Translations under genes and position numbers: made by a program
Shown here: positions 1-6,841 of the stretch, piece after piece
Numbering within the stretch: position 1 is the first letter of the stretch
Layout of the letters: the number at the start of each line of letters is the position of its first letter
Notes under the pieces: model-generated
Seen by the model: only the letters and a program-made list of their open reading frames with translations
Told to the model about the DNA's origin: nothing
Database searches by the model: none
Source: Ignavibacteriales bacterium
GTDB lineage: Bacteria > Bacteroidota > Ignavibacteria > T3Sed10-11
Assembly (NCBI GenBank): GCA_003560935.1
Contig: PWJF01000343.1
Span: 1 to 6,841, forward strand
Reading direction: 5' to 3'
Length of the DNA: 6,841 nucleotides

Positions 1-512
1 AGGTCAATCTCACGATTCCCGAATCCCGATATGCGCATCCCGATATTATTGCAAGTCTGTCCCATCTCGGTGAGATTCCCGATGAGATGCTTCCCGGGTG
101 GTTAGTTGAACGAATGAAAAACCCTCAGCCGGTACCGGACGATCGAATTGAATTGCAGAATCTAAGAATTCTACATGAAGGCGGCGTCATTATAGCGGCA
201 GGCACCGATGCCGGTAATATCGGAACACCGCACGGACCGGCAATATTCCGGGAATTTGAATTGATGAAAAAAGCGGGTTTATCATCTCTTGACATTTTAA
301 AAACGGCAACGATCAACGGTGCTAAGCTTGTGGGGATGGATGATGAGCTCGGTTCGGTTACTCCCGGCAAGCTTGCCGATCTTATTATACTGAATTCCGA
401 TCCGCTTGAGGATATACTGAATACAAGCGACATCGAAAAAGTCATCACAAACGGTAATGTATTTTCTCCGGAAGATCTGATTCTGCAAACCTTGCAGAAC
501 ATCGGTGATTAG
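1..512 (+). CDS. Imidazolonepropionase-like amidohydrolase, C-terminal part (5' truncated)
   Basis: The reading frame is open from base 3 to the TAG at 510-512, giving 169 residues of a protein that begins upstream of the window. It belongs to the amidohydrolase superfamily (COG1228-like), metal-dependent TIM-barrel hydrolases acting on C-N bonds of cyclic amides, dipeptides and related compounds. The visible signature is AAGTDAG (Asp codon at 207-209), which corresponds to the conserved catalytic and metal-binding aspartate at the end of the barrel. It is followed by GTPHG, an FREFELMKKAGLS helix, the ATINGAKLVGM segment, and the closing GSVTPGKLADLIILNSDPLEDI block, the C-terminal beta-sandwich typical of this family. 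The N-terminal HxH metal ligands, and any signal peptide, lie outside the window, so substrate and location cannot be read. The family call is firm and the exact substrate unknown. The protein appears intact at its C-terminus, with no frameshift. Confidence 0.9.
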   Translation, partial: VNLTIPESRYAHPDIIASLSHLGEIPDEMLPGWLVERMKNPQPVPDDRIELQNLRILHEGGVIIAAGTDAGNIGTPHGPAIFREFELMKKAGLSSLDILKTATINGAKLVGMDDELGSVTPGKLADLIILNSDPLEDILNTSDIEKVITNGNVFSPEDLILQTLQNIGD

Positions 513-637
513 GGAAAATACCGTATTTTCATGTCTAAACCAAAGATAGCTTCGATTTGTTGGTAATATATAGAGAAAATCTGCAATTATCCGTATATTT
601 AAGGTTTAACACATTATCAGTGCTTATATAAAGGAAT
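513..637. other. AT-rich intergenic gap, probable promoter region of the yqhQ-prfA-acnA group
   Basis: This 125-bp gap separates the amidohydrolase from the next gene. It holds a perfect short inverted repeat at 514-530 and a run of AT-rich sequence from about 556 onward. TATATT at 594-599 resembles a sigma-70-type -10 box, but I find no convincing -35 element 16-18 bp upstream and no Bacteroidota-type TAnnTTTG box. A promoter here is inferred from position only. Confidence 0.3.
514..530. repeat. Small perfect inverted repeat just after the amidohydrolase stop
   Basis: GAAAATA (514-520) and TATTTTC (524-530) are exact reverse complements separated by CCG. The stem is 7 bp but only one pair is G:C, and no T-run follows, so it would make a weak hairpin. 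It could be a transcript 3'-end structure or a protein-binding palindrome, or simply chance in AT-rich DNA. Confidence 0.3.
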
Positions 638-1648
638 ATGAATCAGAAAAAAACTAATAATCAACCGCTTCAGGTCGGCGGCCAGGCGGTGATCGAAGGG
701 GTCATGATGCGGTCGCCGCACTGCGTAGTAACTGCGGTCCGGCGAAAAAACGGCTCTATTACGTTAAAGCAGGAAGAAAACATTCCTTTTACGGTAAAAA
801 ATCCATCGTGGAATGTTCCGGTTGTTCGCGGATTCATCACGCTGGTCGAGATGATGTCGATCGGTATCCGCACACTTAATTTCTCGGCGGATATTGCTAT
901 GGAGGATGCCGAAGAGGATGAGCGTAATAAAACCGAAGCAAAAGGAAAGGTGTATAAAGAGAAGAAAAAGTCGAAAGGTTCAACGGCACTCGGGATGGCG
1001 ATGACGCTGCTTGTAGCATTCGGTATCGCATTACTGTTGTTTTTTGTGACACCGTTGTTCGCCGCGACGGCGTTGTTCGATGTTGAACAAAATGCATTAG
1101 GATTCAACCTCGTATCCGGAGGTTTTCGAATCGCCATATTGCTCGGTTATCTCTATATTATATCAAGATTGAAAGACGTGCAGCGGTTATTTCAATATCA
1201 CGGCGCCGAGCATAAAGCAGTCTTCGCATTTGAAAAAGGACTTGACCTCACTATTGAAAATAGCCGGACGCAGAGCCGGTTTCATCCGCGATGCGGCACC
1301 AGTTTTGTGCTGCAGGTTGCATTGATCGCGATCCTCTGTTTTGCAATGCTCGACTGGCTGCTTATTCTTGCTTTAGGTGAGATAACGTTTTTTATTCGCA
1401 TTGCAACACATATTCCGTTGATACCTCTGGTAGCCGGTGTATCGTATGAAGGTTTAAAACTCACCGCACGCCACAGCGGCTCGGCAACCGGAAGGGTGCT
1501 CGCTGCTCCGGGACTCTGGCTGCAGCGAATCACGACGCGCGAACCGGACGATAGTCAGATCGAAGTAGCGCTGATGGCATTGCGTGCTGCCGTAAATAAA
1601 GATTCTGAAAAGATCGAAGAGACAATACCGGCAGAGGCAGTTGCATAA
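638..1648 (+). CDS. yqhQ: DUF1385 / YqhQ-family integral membrane protein
   Basis: This 336-residue protein matches the DUF1385 (PF07136, COG3872) family, of unknown function and sometimes listed as a predicted metal-dependent enzyme. The N-terminus carries the family opening VGGQAVIEGVMMRSP (residues 13-27), which supports the ATG at 638. The diagnostic core is YHGAEHK (187-193) and HPRCGTSF (216-223), whose His, Glu and Cys residues are plausible metal ligands. The C-terminus has ITTREPDDSQIEVALMAL (298-315), also typical. Hydrophobic segments at about 117-146, 162-177, 223-247 and 251-268 indicate a multi-pass inner-membrane protein. A highly charged Glu/Lys stretch at 89-113 precedes the first segment. 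The only Shine-Dalgarno-like sequence (AAGGA, 631-635) sits just two bases from the ATG, unusually close. It lies 42 bp upstream of prfA, a known recurrent neighbourhood, but the functional link is unexplained. Confidence 0.93.
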   Translation: MNQKKTNNQPLQVGGQAVIEGVMMRSPHCVVTAVRRKNGSITLKQEENIPFTVKNPSWNVPVVRGFITLVEMMSIGIRTLNFSADIAMEDAEEDERNKTEAKGKVYKEKKKSKGSTALGMAMTLLVAFGIALLLFFVTPLFAATALFDVEQNALGFNLVSGGFRIAILLGYLYIISRLKDVQRLFQYHGAEHKAVFAFEKGLDLTIENSRTQSRFHPRCGTSFVLQVALIAILCFAMLDWLLILALGEITFFIRIATHIPLIPLVAGVSYEGLKLTARHSGSATGRVLAAPGLWLQRITTREPDDSQIEVALMALRAAVNKDSEKIEETIPAEAVA

Positions 1649-1681
1649 TTGTTTCTCAAATCATTGATCCCGATGGGATCG

Positions 1682-1685
1682 GGAG
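1682..1685 (+). promoter_or_regulatory. Ribosome-binding site of prfA (decides the start)
   Basis: GGAG lies five bases before the ATG at 1691. The frame is open back to a TTG at 1649, directly after the yqhQ stop, but that start has no such site, and release factor 1 proteins characteristically begin close to an MxxRLxxIxxRxxEL-type helix. ATG 1691 is therefore preferred. Confidence 0.75.
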
Positions 1686-1690
1686 TAATC

Positions 1691-2758
1691 ATGTTCGAAC
1701 GATTAAAACAAATACAACACCGGTTCGATGAATTGACCGAACTGCTCAGCTCGCCCGACATCGTGAGCGATCAGGCGAGATACAGAGAATTGACGAAAGA
1801 GCACAGCGATTTACAGGGGGTCGTCGATGTGTATAAAAAATACCTCCGTGTTGAGAACGATATTAAGATGAATAAAGAGCTTCTGGATAAGGAGGCCGAT
1901 AAAGAGATGATCGCGCTTGCGGAAGAGGAACTCGAAAGCTTAACAAAACAAAAGAATGATCTCGAGGAAGAACTGAAGCTGCTGCTCATGCCGAGAGATC
2001 CCGACGATTCGAAAAATGTGATACTCGAGATACGGGCGGGTACGGGCGGTGAGGAAGCCGCATTGTTTGCCGCCGATCTCTTCCGTATGTATACGCGTTA
2101 CGCAGAGCGCAAAGGATGGAAAGTAGAACTCGTTGATGAGAGTCCCACCGGTAAAGGCGGATTCAAAGAGGTTATTCTTTCCATTAAAGGAAAAGATGTT
2201 TACGGTATTCTGAAATATGAAAGCGGGGTACATCGCGTGCAGCGCGTTCCGGAAACGGAAGCCAGCGGACGTATCCATACTTCCGCCGCGACGGTCGTCG
2301 TCATGCCCGAAGCCGAGGAGGTGGAAATCGAAATTGACCCGAAAGACATCCGGGTCGATGTATTCCGCTCAGGCGGTGCGGGAGGACAGAACGTAAATAA
2401 AGTCGAGACCGCTATTCGCATTACACACATCCCGACCGATATTGTCGTGCAGTGTCAGGATGAGCGGTCGCAGCATCAGAACCGTCTCAAAGCGATGATG
2501 TTCCTGCGGACAAAACTGTACGATTTAAAGCAGGCTGAACAAGATCAGGAAGCATCAGTGCAACGCAAAGCAATGGTAAAACGCGGCGACCGGAGCGATA
2601 AGATCCGCACCTACAACTACCCGCAAAACCGCGTGACCGATCACAGGATCGGGCATACGATGCATAATTTGCCCGAGTTCATGAACGGTCAGATTGATGA
2701 GATGATAGAGCAATTGCAGTTGGTTGAAAGGAGTGAGAAGCTGAAGGAGAGGGTGTGA
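1691..2758 (+). CDS. prfA: Peptide chain release factor 1 (RF1)
   Basis: RF1 enters the ribosomal A site at UAA and UAG stop codons and triggers hydrolysis of the finished peptide from tRNA. From ATG 1691 the protein is 355 residues, the normal RF1 length. The N-terminal part (about 1-100) is a charged helical domain beginning MFERLKQIQHRFDEL. The central domain holds RAGTGGEEAALFAADLFRMY (115-134) and the stop-codon recognition tripeptide PET (187-189) in HRVQRVPETEASGRIHTS. This PxT form identifies RF1; RF2 has SPF. The catalytic GGQ is at 231-233 in RSGGAGGQNVNKVETA, and its Gln is the residue that PrmC methylates in other bacteria. The C-terminal RSDKIRTYNYPQNRVTDHRI (301-320) is also conserved. 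No internal frameshift of the RF2 kind is present or expected. prmC, often directly downstream of prfA, is not here; acnA follows instead. The function is essential and cytoplasmic. Confidence 0.97.
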   Translation: MFERLKQIQHRFDELTELLSSPDIVSDQARYRELTKEHSDLQGVVDVYKKYLRVENDIKMNKELLDKEADKEMIALAEEELESLTKQKNDLEEELKLLLMPRDPDDSKNVILEIRAGTGGEEAALFAADLFRMYTRYAERKGWKVELVDESPTGKGGFKEVILSIKGKDVYGILKYESGVHRVQRVPETEASGRIHTSAATVVVMPEAEEVEIEIDPKDIRVDVFRSGGAGGQNVNKVETAIRITHIPTDIVVQCQDERSQHQNRLKAMMFLRTKLYDLKQAEQDQEASVQRKAMVKRGDRSDKIRTYNYPQNRVTDHRIGHTMHNLPEFMNGQIDEMIEQLQLVERSEKLKERV

Positions 2759-2812
2759 GAGTGGTTTACAGTTTCGTGTTTTGAGTTTTTATCTATCATA
2801 GTTGAATGAAAT

Positions 2813-2816
2813 GGAG
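2813..2816 (+). promoter_or_regulatory. Ribosome-binding site of acnA (decides the start)
   Basis: GGAG lies six bases before the ATG at 2823. In-frame alternatives are a TTG at 2802 and an ATG at 2811. The ATG at 2811 directly overlaps this site, and neither alternative has a comparable GGAG upstream, so 2823 is the preferred start. The protein would gain at most seven residues otherwise. Confidence 0.7.
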
Positions 2817-2822
2817 ATCACA

Positions 2823-5615
2823 ATGTCAAAAAATCCTAAAGTCCGTAACGAAACCAAAACGAAGTTAAAAGTAGGCAAAAAAGAATACACGATATTTTCA
2901 TTTAAAAAACTCGATAAGCTCGGTCTCGGTGATATATCGCGCCTGCCGACGTCGCTGAAGATCCTGCTTGAAAACCTTGTTCGTCAGGAAGACGGCGTGC
3001 GGGTTAAACAGGAAGATATCGAAGCGGTTATCAACTGGGATCCGAAAGCGAAACCCGATAAGGAAATCGCATACATGCCGGCGCGGGTACTGCTTCAGGA
3101 TTTTACCGGCGTGCCGTGTGTCGTCGATTTGGCATCGATGCGCGAAGCGGTTGCCCGGATGAAGAAAGATCCCTCGGTTATAAATCCGCAGCAGCCGGTC
3201 GATCTTGTCATCGATCACTCGGTACAGGTTGACAAGTTTGCCTCGTCGAATGCATTTTTATTGAACACCCGGATCGAAGTAGAACGAAACAAAGAACGTT
3301 ATAACTTTCTTCGTTGGGGACAGCGGGCGTTTCATAACTTTCGTGTTGTTCCACCCGGAACCGGTATCGTCCATCAGGTGAATCTTGAATATCTTGCGCA
3401 GGTCGTTTTCAGTAAAGAGGAAAAAGACGGGTGGTACGCATATCCCGATACGCTTGTGGGTACCGATTCGCATACTCCGATGGTAAACGGACTCGGTGTC
3501 GTCGGCTGGGGTGTCGGCGGTATAGAAGCGGAGGCGGCAATGCTCGGTCAACCTGTTTCAATGCTTATTCCCGAAGTAGTCGGCTTCAAACTCGAAGGAG
3601 AGCTAAAAGAAGGTGCGACGGCAACCGATCTTGTGCTGACGGTGACCGAGATACTTAGGAAAAAAGGTGTCGTTGGAAAATTCGTTGAGTTCTACGGTAC
3701 CGGTTTATCCAAACTCAGCGTTGCCGACCGTGCAACTATAGGAAACATGTCGCCGGAATACGGAGCCACGATCGGTTTCTTCCCGGTGGACAAAGAAACA
3801 TTGAAATATCTTGAATTCACCGGACGCGACGAGCAGGTCATCAAACGTGTCGAGGCATATTGTAAAGAACAAGGACTGTTCCATACAGCCGACAGCCCCG
3901 AACCGGAATTCTCCGAACTCGTCACCCTGAATCTTGCCGATGTCGAACCGAGTCTTGCCGGTCCCAAGCGGCCGCAGGATCGCGTCCCGCTTTCGAAATC
4001 AAAACATTCGTTCCGGAGAGCGCTCGTCAATATGCTCGAATCGGAAACAAACGATATAGAGAAAAATACAATAGATAACTGGATCGAAGAAGGAGGCAAT
4101 GCAGAAAGACCGGCAGAGGAAATCATCAATCCTGAGAAGTTAGGTCCCATTTCCCGTACGGTAACCATAAGCGAGAACTGTGTACATTATAACCTCGGCC
4201 ACGGTTCAGTTGTAATTGCCGCGATAACAAGTTGTACCAACACGTCTAATCCCTCGGTAATGCTTGCCGCCGGTTTACTCGCAAAGAATGCGGTGCAGCG
4301 CGGGCTTGATACAAAACCGTGGGTGAAAACGAGTCTCGCACCGGGATCAAAAGTCGTGACCGATTATTTACAAGAATCGGGGCTCACCCCGTATCTCGAA
4401 GCACTTGGCTATCATCTTGTCGGCTACGGGTGTACTACATGTATCGGCAACAGCGGACCGCTTCCCGAACCGATCGCAAATGCCGTGAAAGAAGGCGACC
4501 TTGTTGTCGCATCCGTTCTTTCCGGCAACAGAAACTTTGAGGGGCGCATTAACCCGCTTGTGCGTGCAAACTATCTCGCATCGCCGCCGCTTGTCGTTGC
4601 ATATGCGCTCGCCGGCAGAATGGATATCGATCTTAAGCGCGAACCGCTCGGCCGTGATCGAAACGGCGAACCGGTTTATCTCAAGGATATTTGGCCGACG
4701 TCGCAGGAAGTTAAAGATACCATTAACATGTGTGTAAAGTCGGATATGTTTCGTAAGCAATATGCGGATGTGTTTGAGGGTGATGAGACATGGAAGTCAC
4801 TGCCGACACCGGAAGGCAACCTGTTTGAGTGGGAGGCCGATTCTACCTATGTGCGGGAGGCGCCGTTCTTCGAAGATATGCCCGAAGAACCTGAACCGCT
4901 TACCGATATAAAAGACGCACGTGTTCTCGCAATGCTCGGCGACAGTGTTACGACCGATCATATTTCCCCTGCAGGTGCAATACCGGTTGATAGTCCGGCG
5001 GGACAATACCTGATCTCTGAGGGTGTCGAGCCGAAGGATTTTAATTCATTCGGATCGCGCCGCGGGAATCATGAGGTTATGATCAGAGGAACATTCGGAA
5101 ATATCCGTCTGCGGAACCAGCTTGCTCCCGGAACCGAAGGCGGATGGACGACCAAACTTCCGGAACAAGAGCAGACGACCATCTATGATGCGGCAATGAA
5201 ATATGCAGAAAATAATACGCCGCTTGTCGTGCTTGCAGGTAAGGAGTACGGCTCGGGATCATCGCGCGACTGGGCGGCAAAAGGAACACGCTTACTCGGC
5301 ATCCGCGCCGTTATAGCCGAAAGCTATGAGCGTATTCACCGCAGCAACCTGATCGGTATGGGTGTGCTGCCGTTACAATTTAAAGATGGCGATAACAGAG
5401 AATCGCTCGGGTTGACCGGACACGAGGTTTTCTCGGTCAACGGCATCGCCGATGGTTTGGAAACCGGCAAAGAGCTCGCCGTTACGGCAACAAGCGATGA
5501 TGGGAAATCAAAAGAGTTCACGGTGATTGTACGTATAGATACATTGAATGAACTTGATTATTACAAACATGGTGGAATCTTGCAATTCGTTTTGCGTTCG
5601 TTGTTAAAGTCGTGA
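2823..5615 (+). CDS. acnA: Aconitate hydratase, AcnA/IRP1 type
   Basis: Aconitase interconverts citrate and isocitrate through cis-aconitate in the TCA cycle (and glyoxylate shunt where present), using a cytoplasmic [4Fe-4S] cluster. The 930-residue product is slightly longer than the roughly 890-900 residues usual for bacterial AcnA. The cluster ligands are visible as Cys471 ([12 protein letters not shown]) and Cys537/Cys540 ([13 protein letters not shown]); the 66- and 3-residue spacings match E. coli AcnA (Cys435/501/504). Further family blocks are [19 protein letters not shown] near the N-terminus, the [21 protein letters not shown] loop (Asp215, His217), and in the swivelling C-terminal domain [16 protein letters not shown] (Asp707), [17 protein letters not shown] (Arg746/Arg747) and [13 protein letters not shown], where Ser814 and Arg815 match the catalytic Ser-Arg. 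The domain order is that of AcnA/IRP1, not AcnB. It starts 64 bp after prfA with no clear terminator between, so co-transcription is plausible. All key residues are present. Confidence 0.97.
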   Translation: MSKNPKVRNETKTKLKVGKKEYTIFSFKKLDKLGLGDISRLPTSLKILLENLVRQEDGVRVKQEDIEAVINWDPKAKPDKEIAYMPARVLLQDFTGVPCVVDLASMREAVARMKKDPSVINPQQPVDLVIDHSVQVDKFASSNAFLLNTRIEVERNKERYNFLRWGQRAFHNFRVVPPGTGIVHQVNLEYLAQVVFSKEEKDGWYAYPDTLVGTDSHTPMVNGLGVVGWGVGGIEAEAAMLGQPVSMLIPEVVGFKLEGELKEGATATDLVLTVTEILRKKGVVGKFVEFYGTGLSKLSVADRATIGNMSPEYGATIGFFPVDKETLKYLEFTGRDEQVIKRVEAYCKEQGLFHTADSPEPEFSELVTLNLADVEPSLAGPKRPQDRVPLSKSKHSFRRALVNMLESETNDIEKNTIDNWIEEGGNAERPAEEIINPEKLGPISRTVTISENCVHYNLGHGSVVIAAITSCTNTSNPSVMLAAGLLAKNAVQRGLDTKPWVKTSLAPGSKVVTDYLQESGLTPYLEALGYHLVGYGCTTCIGNSGPLPEPIANAVKEGDLVVASVLSGNRNFEGRINPLVRANYLASPPLVVAYALAGRMDIDLKREPLGRDRNGEPVYLKDIWPTSQEVKDTINMCVKSDMFRKQYADVFEGDETWKSLPTPEGNLFEWEADSTYVREAPFFEDMPEEPEPLTDIKDARVLAMLGDSVTTDHISPAGAIPVDSPAGQYLISEGVEPKDFNSFGSRRGNHEVMIRGTFGNIRLRNQLAPGTEGGWTTKLPEQEQTTIYDAAMKYAENNTPLVVLAGKEYGSGSSRDWAAKGTRLLGIRAVIAESYERIHRSNLIGMGVLPLQFKDGDNRESLGLTGHEVFSVNGIADGLETGKELAVTATSDDGKSKEFTVIVRIDTLNELDYYKHGGILQFVLRSLLKS

Positions 5616-5662
5616 TACCGGGAAACTTTATTGTTATTTTTTCGTCTAATTGTAGTAAGTTA

Positions 5663-5700
5663 ACAACTGTTTTTTAATCAATGAGCGGAGCGAATTAATG
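5663..5700. repeat. 38-bp direct repeat, copy 1
   Basis: This segment begins ACAACTGTTTTTTAATCA and ends GCGAATTAATG, and recurs exactly 80 bp downstream (5743-5780) with one mismatch: G at 5688 against A at 5768. It contains the short tandem motif GAGCGGAGCGAA. It lies between the acnA stop and the terminator hairpin. Its function is unknown; it could be a dispersed intergenic repeat or a local duplication. Confidence 0.9.
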
Positions 5701-5701
5701 T

Positions 5702-5733
5702 AAAAGCGAATAGCCGCCGGCTATTCGCTTTTT
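5702..5733 (+). terminator. Strong Rho-independent terminator after acnA
   Basis: AAAAGCGAATAGCC (5702-5715) pairs perfectly with GGCTATTCGCTTTT (5719-5732) around a GCC loop. The 14-bp stem has a G:C-rich core and ends in a T-run (5729-5733). The A-run on the left side means it could also stop transcripts arriving on the minus strand. It most simply ends the yqhQ-prfA-acnA transcript, although it lies about 86 bp past the acnA stop and is flanked on both sides by the 38-bp repeats. Confidence 0.88.
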
Positions 5734-5742
5734 ATTATATCG

Positions 5743-5780
5743 ACAACTGTTTTTTAATCAATGAGCGAAGCGAATTAATG
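5743..5780. repeat. 38-bp direct repeat, copy 2
   Basis: This is the second copy of the element at 5663-5700, identical at 37 of 38 positions. It lies after the terminator and ends one base before the GGAGG ribosome-binding site of the metalloprotease gene, so it would form most of that gene's proximal 5' leader if transcription starts upstream of it. No sigma-70 or Bacteroidota-type promoter is obvious in or beside it. Confidence 0.9.
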
Positions 5781-5781
5781 C

Positions 5782-5786
5782 GGAGG
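5782..5786 (+). promoter_or_regulatory. Ribosome-binding site of the metalloprotease lipoprotein gene
   Basis: GGAGG, a near-perfect Shine-Dalgarno core, lies nine bases before the ATG at 5796. The intervening bases contain another ATG (5789) in a different frame that stops after five codons, so 5796 is the start that opens the long reading frame. Confidence 0.75.
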
Positions 5787-5795
5787 TAATGTATA

Positions 5796-6841
5796 ATGCA
5801 ATATAAATATATGCTCGTAGTAATGGTGTCGATACTATTGTCGGGGTGTGCGATATTTCGACCGGCAGAGGTACCGATGATTGACGACAATGAAATAAAA
5901 GCAACGGTTGAAGTCGGAGAGCCGCAGCGAGTACCCGAGGCACGCAACGATCTCAAACCTTATAATAAAGTGATTACAGCCGATGCAGTAAGTGATACCG
6001 GTTTGTTTATAACACACCGGATCAAAGATAAATTGTATTATGAGATACCGGAAGAAGAACTCGACAACGAGTTGTTGATCGTTACCCGCCTCGCACAGGC
6101 ACAGACCGGAACGGGATGGAGCGGACAACGCATCAACAACCAGGTCGTGCGGTGGGAAAGGCGGGATAACCGGATATTGTTGCGCCGTGTCACCCATGAG
6201 ATAACAGCGGATACGAGCCGCGCAATTTATCAGGCGGTACGTGCAGCAAGCTTTGAGCCGATCATCGCATCGTTTAATATAGAAGCGATGAACAAAGACT
6301 CAACAAATGTAGTTATTGAAGTTACGCGACTCTACACCACCGATGTGCCCGAGTTTGCAGTACGGCAGCGATTCCGTGCGCGTCGTGTCGATCCGGAACG
6401 GAGTTTCGTCGATCGTGTTCTCGCTTTTCCCGATAATATTGAAGTGCGTGCCGTATTGACCATGGATGTCGAAAATGTTCCCGGCGATGCTCAGAATCTT
6501 AGAACCATCTCGGCAATGTATCACCACAGTATGATACGGCTTCCCGATAAACCGATGATGCCGCGGCTTCATGATGAGCGTGTAGGCTTCTTCTCTATAC
6601 GTCAGGTCGATTTCGGGTTGGATGTGCAGCGGGCTGAGGAACGCCGCTACATAACCCGCTGGCGGCTTGAAAAGAAAGATCCGGACGCCGATATATCCGG
6701 GCCGGTAAAACCGATTGCGTTTTACGTCGATCCCGCGACGCCCGAACAATGGGTAACGTGGGTGGAACGGGGGATCGAAGAATGGCAGGGTGCATTTGAA
6801 AAAGCCGGATTTAAAAATGCAATTATCGCCAAACGGGCGCC
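5796..6841 (+). CDS. DUF5118/DUF5117-type zinc-dependent metalloprotease lipoprotein, N-terminal part (3' truncated)
   Basis: The frame stays open to the right edge, giving 348 residues of a larger protein. It starts with a lipoprotein signal peptide: MQYKYM, a hydrophobic run, then the lipobox LLSG before Cys18, so the mature protein should be lipid-anchored in the cell envelope. A DUF5118-like segment follows at about 53-101 (KPYNKVITADAVSDTGLFIT, then KLYYEIPEEEL), then a DUF5117-like domain at about 107-300 with NNQVVRWERRDNRILLR (114-130), IYQAVRAASFEPIIASF (144-160), DPERSFVDRVLAFPDNIEVR (199-218) and RRYITRWRLEKKDP (283-296). From about 304, VKPIAFYVDPATPEQW and the following GIEEWQGAFEKAGFKNAII open the metalloprotease domain (DUF4953-like). 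Its zinc-binding HExxH motif should lie beyond the window and cannot be confirmed. These are large secreted or surface peptidases of poorly known substrate. A strong terminator upstream suggests its own promoter. Confidence 0.9.
   Translation, partial: MQYKYMLVVMVSILLSGCAIFRPAEVPMIDDNEIKATVEVGEPQRVPEARNDLKPYNKVITADAVSDTGLFITHRIKDKLYYEIPEEELDNELLIVTRLAQAQTGTGWSGQRINNQVVRWERRDNRILLRRVTHEITADTSRAIYQAVRAASFEPIIASFNIEAMNKDSTNVVIEVTRLYTTDVPEFAVRQRFRARRVDPERSFVDRVLAFPDNIEVRAVLTMDVENVPGDAQNLRTISAMYHHSMIRLPDKPMMPRLHDERVGFFSIRQVDFGLDVQRAEERRYITRWRLEKKDPDADISGPVKPIAFYVDPATPEQWVTWVERGIEEWQGAFEKAGFKNAIIAKRA

Noticed and set aside
125..502. Antisense open frame of 125 codons under the amidohydrolase gene
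   Set aside because: It lies wholly opposite a gene with clear family motifs, and its translation is Ser/Pro-rich low-complexity with no recognisable domain; a shadow frame.
1649..1690. TTG-started 14-residue N-terminal extension of RF1
   Set aside because: No ribosome-binding site, not part of the RF1 family N-terminus, and a good GGAG-ATG start exists at 1691.
3692..4168. Long antisense open frame (158 codons) opposite acnA
   Set aside because: It is opposite conserved aconitase sequence, with no ribosome-binding site or family resemblance; an effect of codon bias.
5605..5642. Possible weak terminator overlapping the acnA stop (TAAAGT at 5605-5610 with ACTTTA at 5625-5630, then a T-rich stretch)
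   Set aside because: The stem is only 6 bp with one G:C pair and a 14-base loop; the hairpin at 5702-5733 is far stronger and sufficient.
5631..5658. Possible sigma-70 promoter (TTGTTA then TAGTAA, 16-bp spacing) for the metalloprotease gene
   Set aside because: The -10 match is poor, and transcripts from it would run straight into the strong terminator at 5702-5733.
5663..5780. CRISPR array or mobile-element ends
   Set aside because: Only two copies, the repeat is not palindromic, the spacer is a terminator, and there are no cas or transposase genes, terminal inverted repeats or target-site duplications nearby.
6300..6749. Antisense open frame of 149 codons opposite the metalloprotease gene
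   Set aside because: The plus-strand frame is open throughout and matches DUF5117 blocks; the antisense product resembles nothing I know.

Overview
The window reads as ordinary bacterial chromosome: a densely packed, single-strand (+) stretch of moderate GC content with housekeeping genes and no tRNA, rRNA, CRISPR array, insertion sequence or phage gene that I can see. The best clue to the host is the last gene, a lipoprotein of the DUF5118/DUF5117 zinc-metalloprotease family. That family is common in Bacteroidota and relatives (FCB group) and also occurs in phyla such as Gemmatimonadota and Acidobacteriota. Shine-Dalgarno sequences precede three of the four visible starts at good spacing, so this is probably not a typical Bacteroidia member, where such sites are rare. 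The phylum assignment is an inference and is not secure.

Layout from left to right: (1) the C-terminal 169 residues of an imidazolonepropionase-like amidohydrolase, cut by the left edge, ending at 512. (2) A 125-bp AT-rich gap with a small perfect AT-rich inverted repeat. (3) A DUF1385/YqhQ-family membrane protein (638-1648). (4) prfA, peptide chain release factor 1 (1691-2758), 42 bp downstream. (5) acnA, an AcnA/IRP1-type aconitate hydratase (2823-5615), 64 bp after prfA. (6) A 180-bp intergenic region holding two 38-bp direct repeats exactly 80 bp apart, with a strong intrinsic terminator between them. (7) The first 348 residues of a DUF5117-type metalloprotease lipoprotein (5796 to the right edge), cut before its expected zinc-binding motif.

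Genes 3 to 5 are co-oriented and closely spaced with no convincing terminator between them, so they may form one transcription unit ending at the terminator at 5702-5733. The yqhQ-prfA pairing is a recurring neighbourhood in bacteria. prmC, the usual partner gene after prfA, is absent, and aconitase takes its place. The metalloprotease is probably a separate unit, because the terminator lies ahead of it.

I do not see a novel multi-gene system. The most unusual item is the repeat-terminator-repeat arrangement at 5663-5780, where the second repeat copy runs right up to the ribosome-binding site of the metalloprotease gene.
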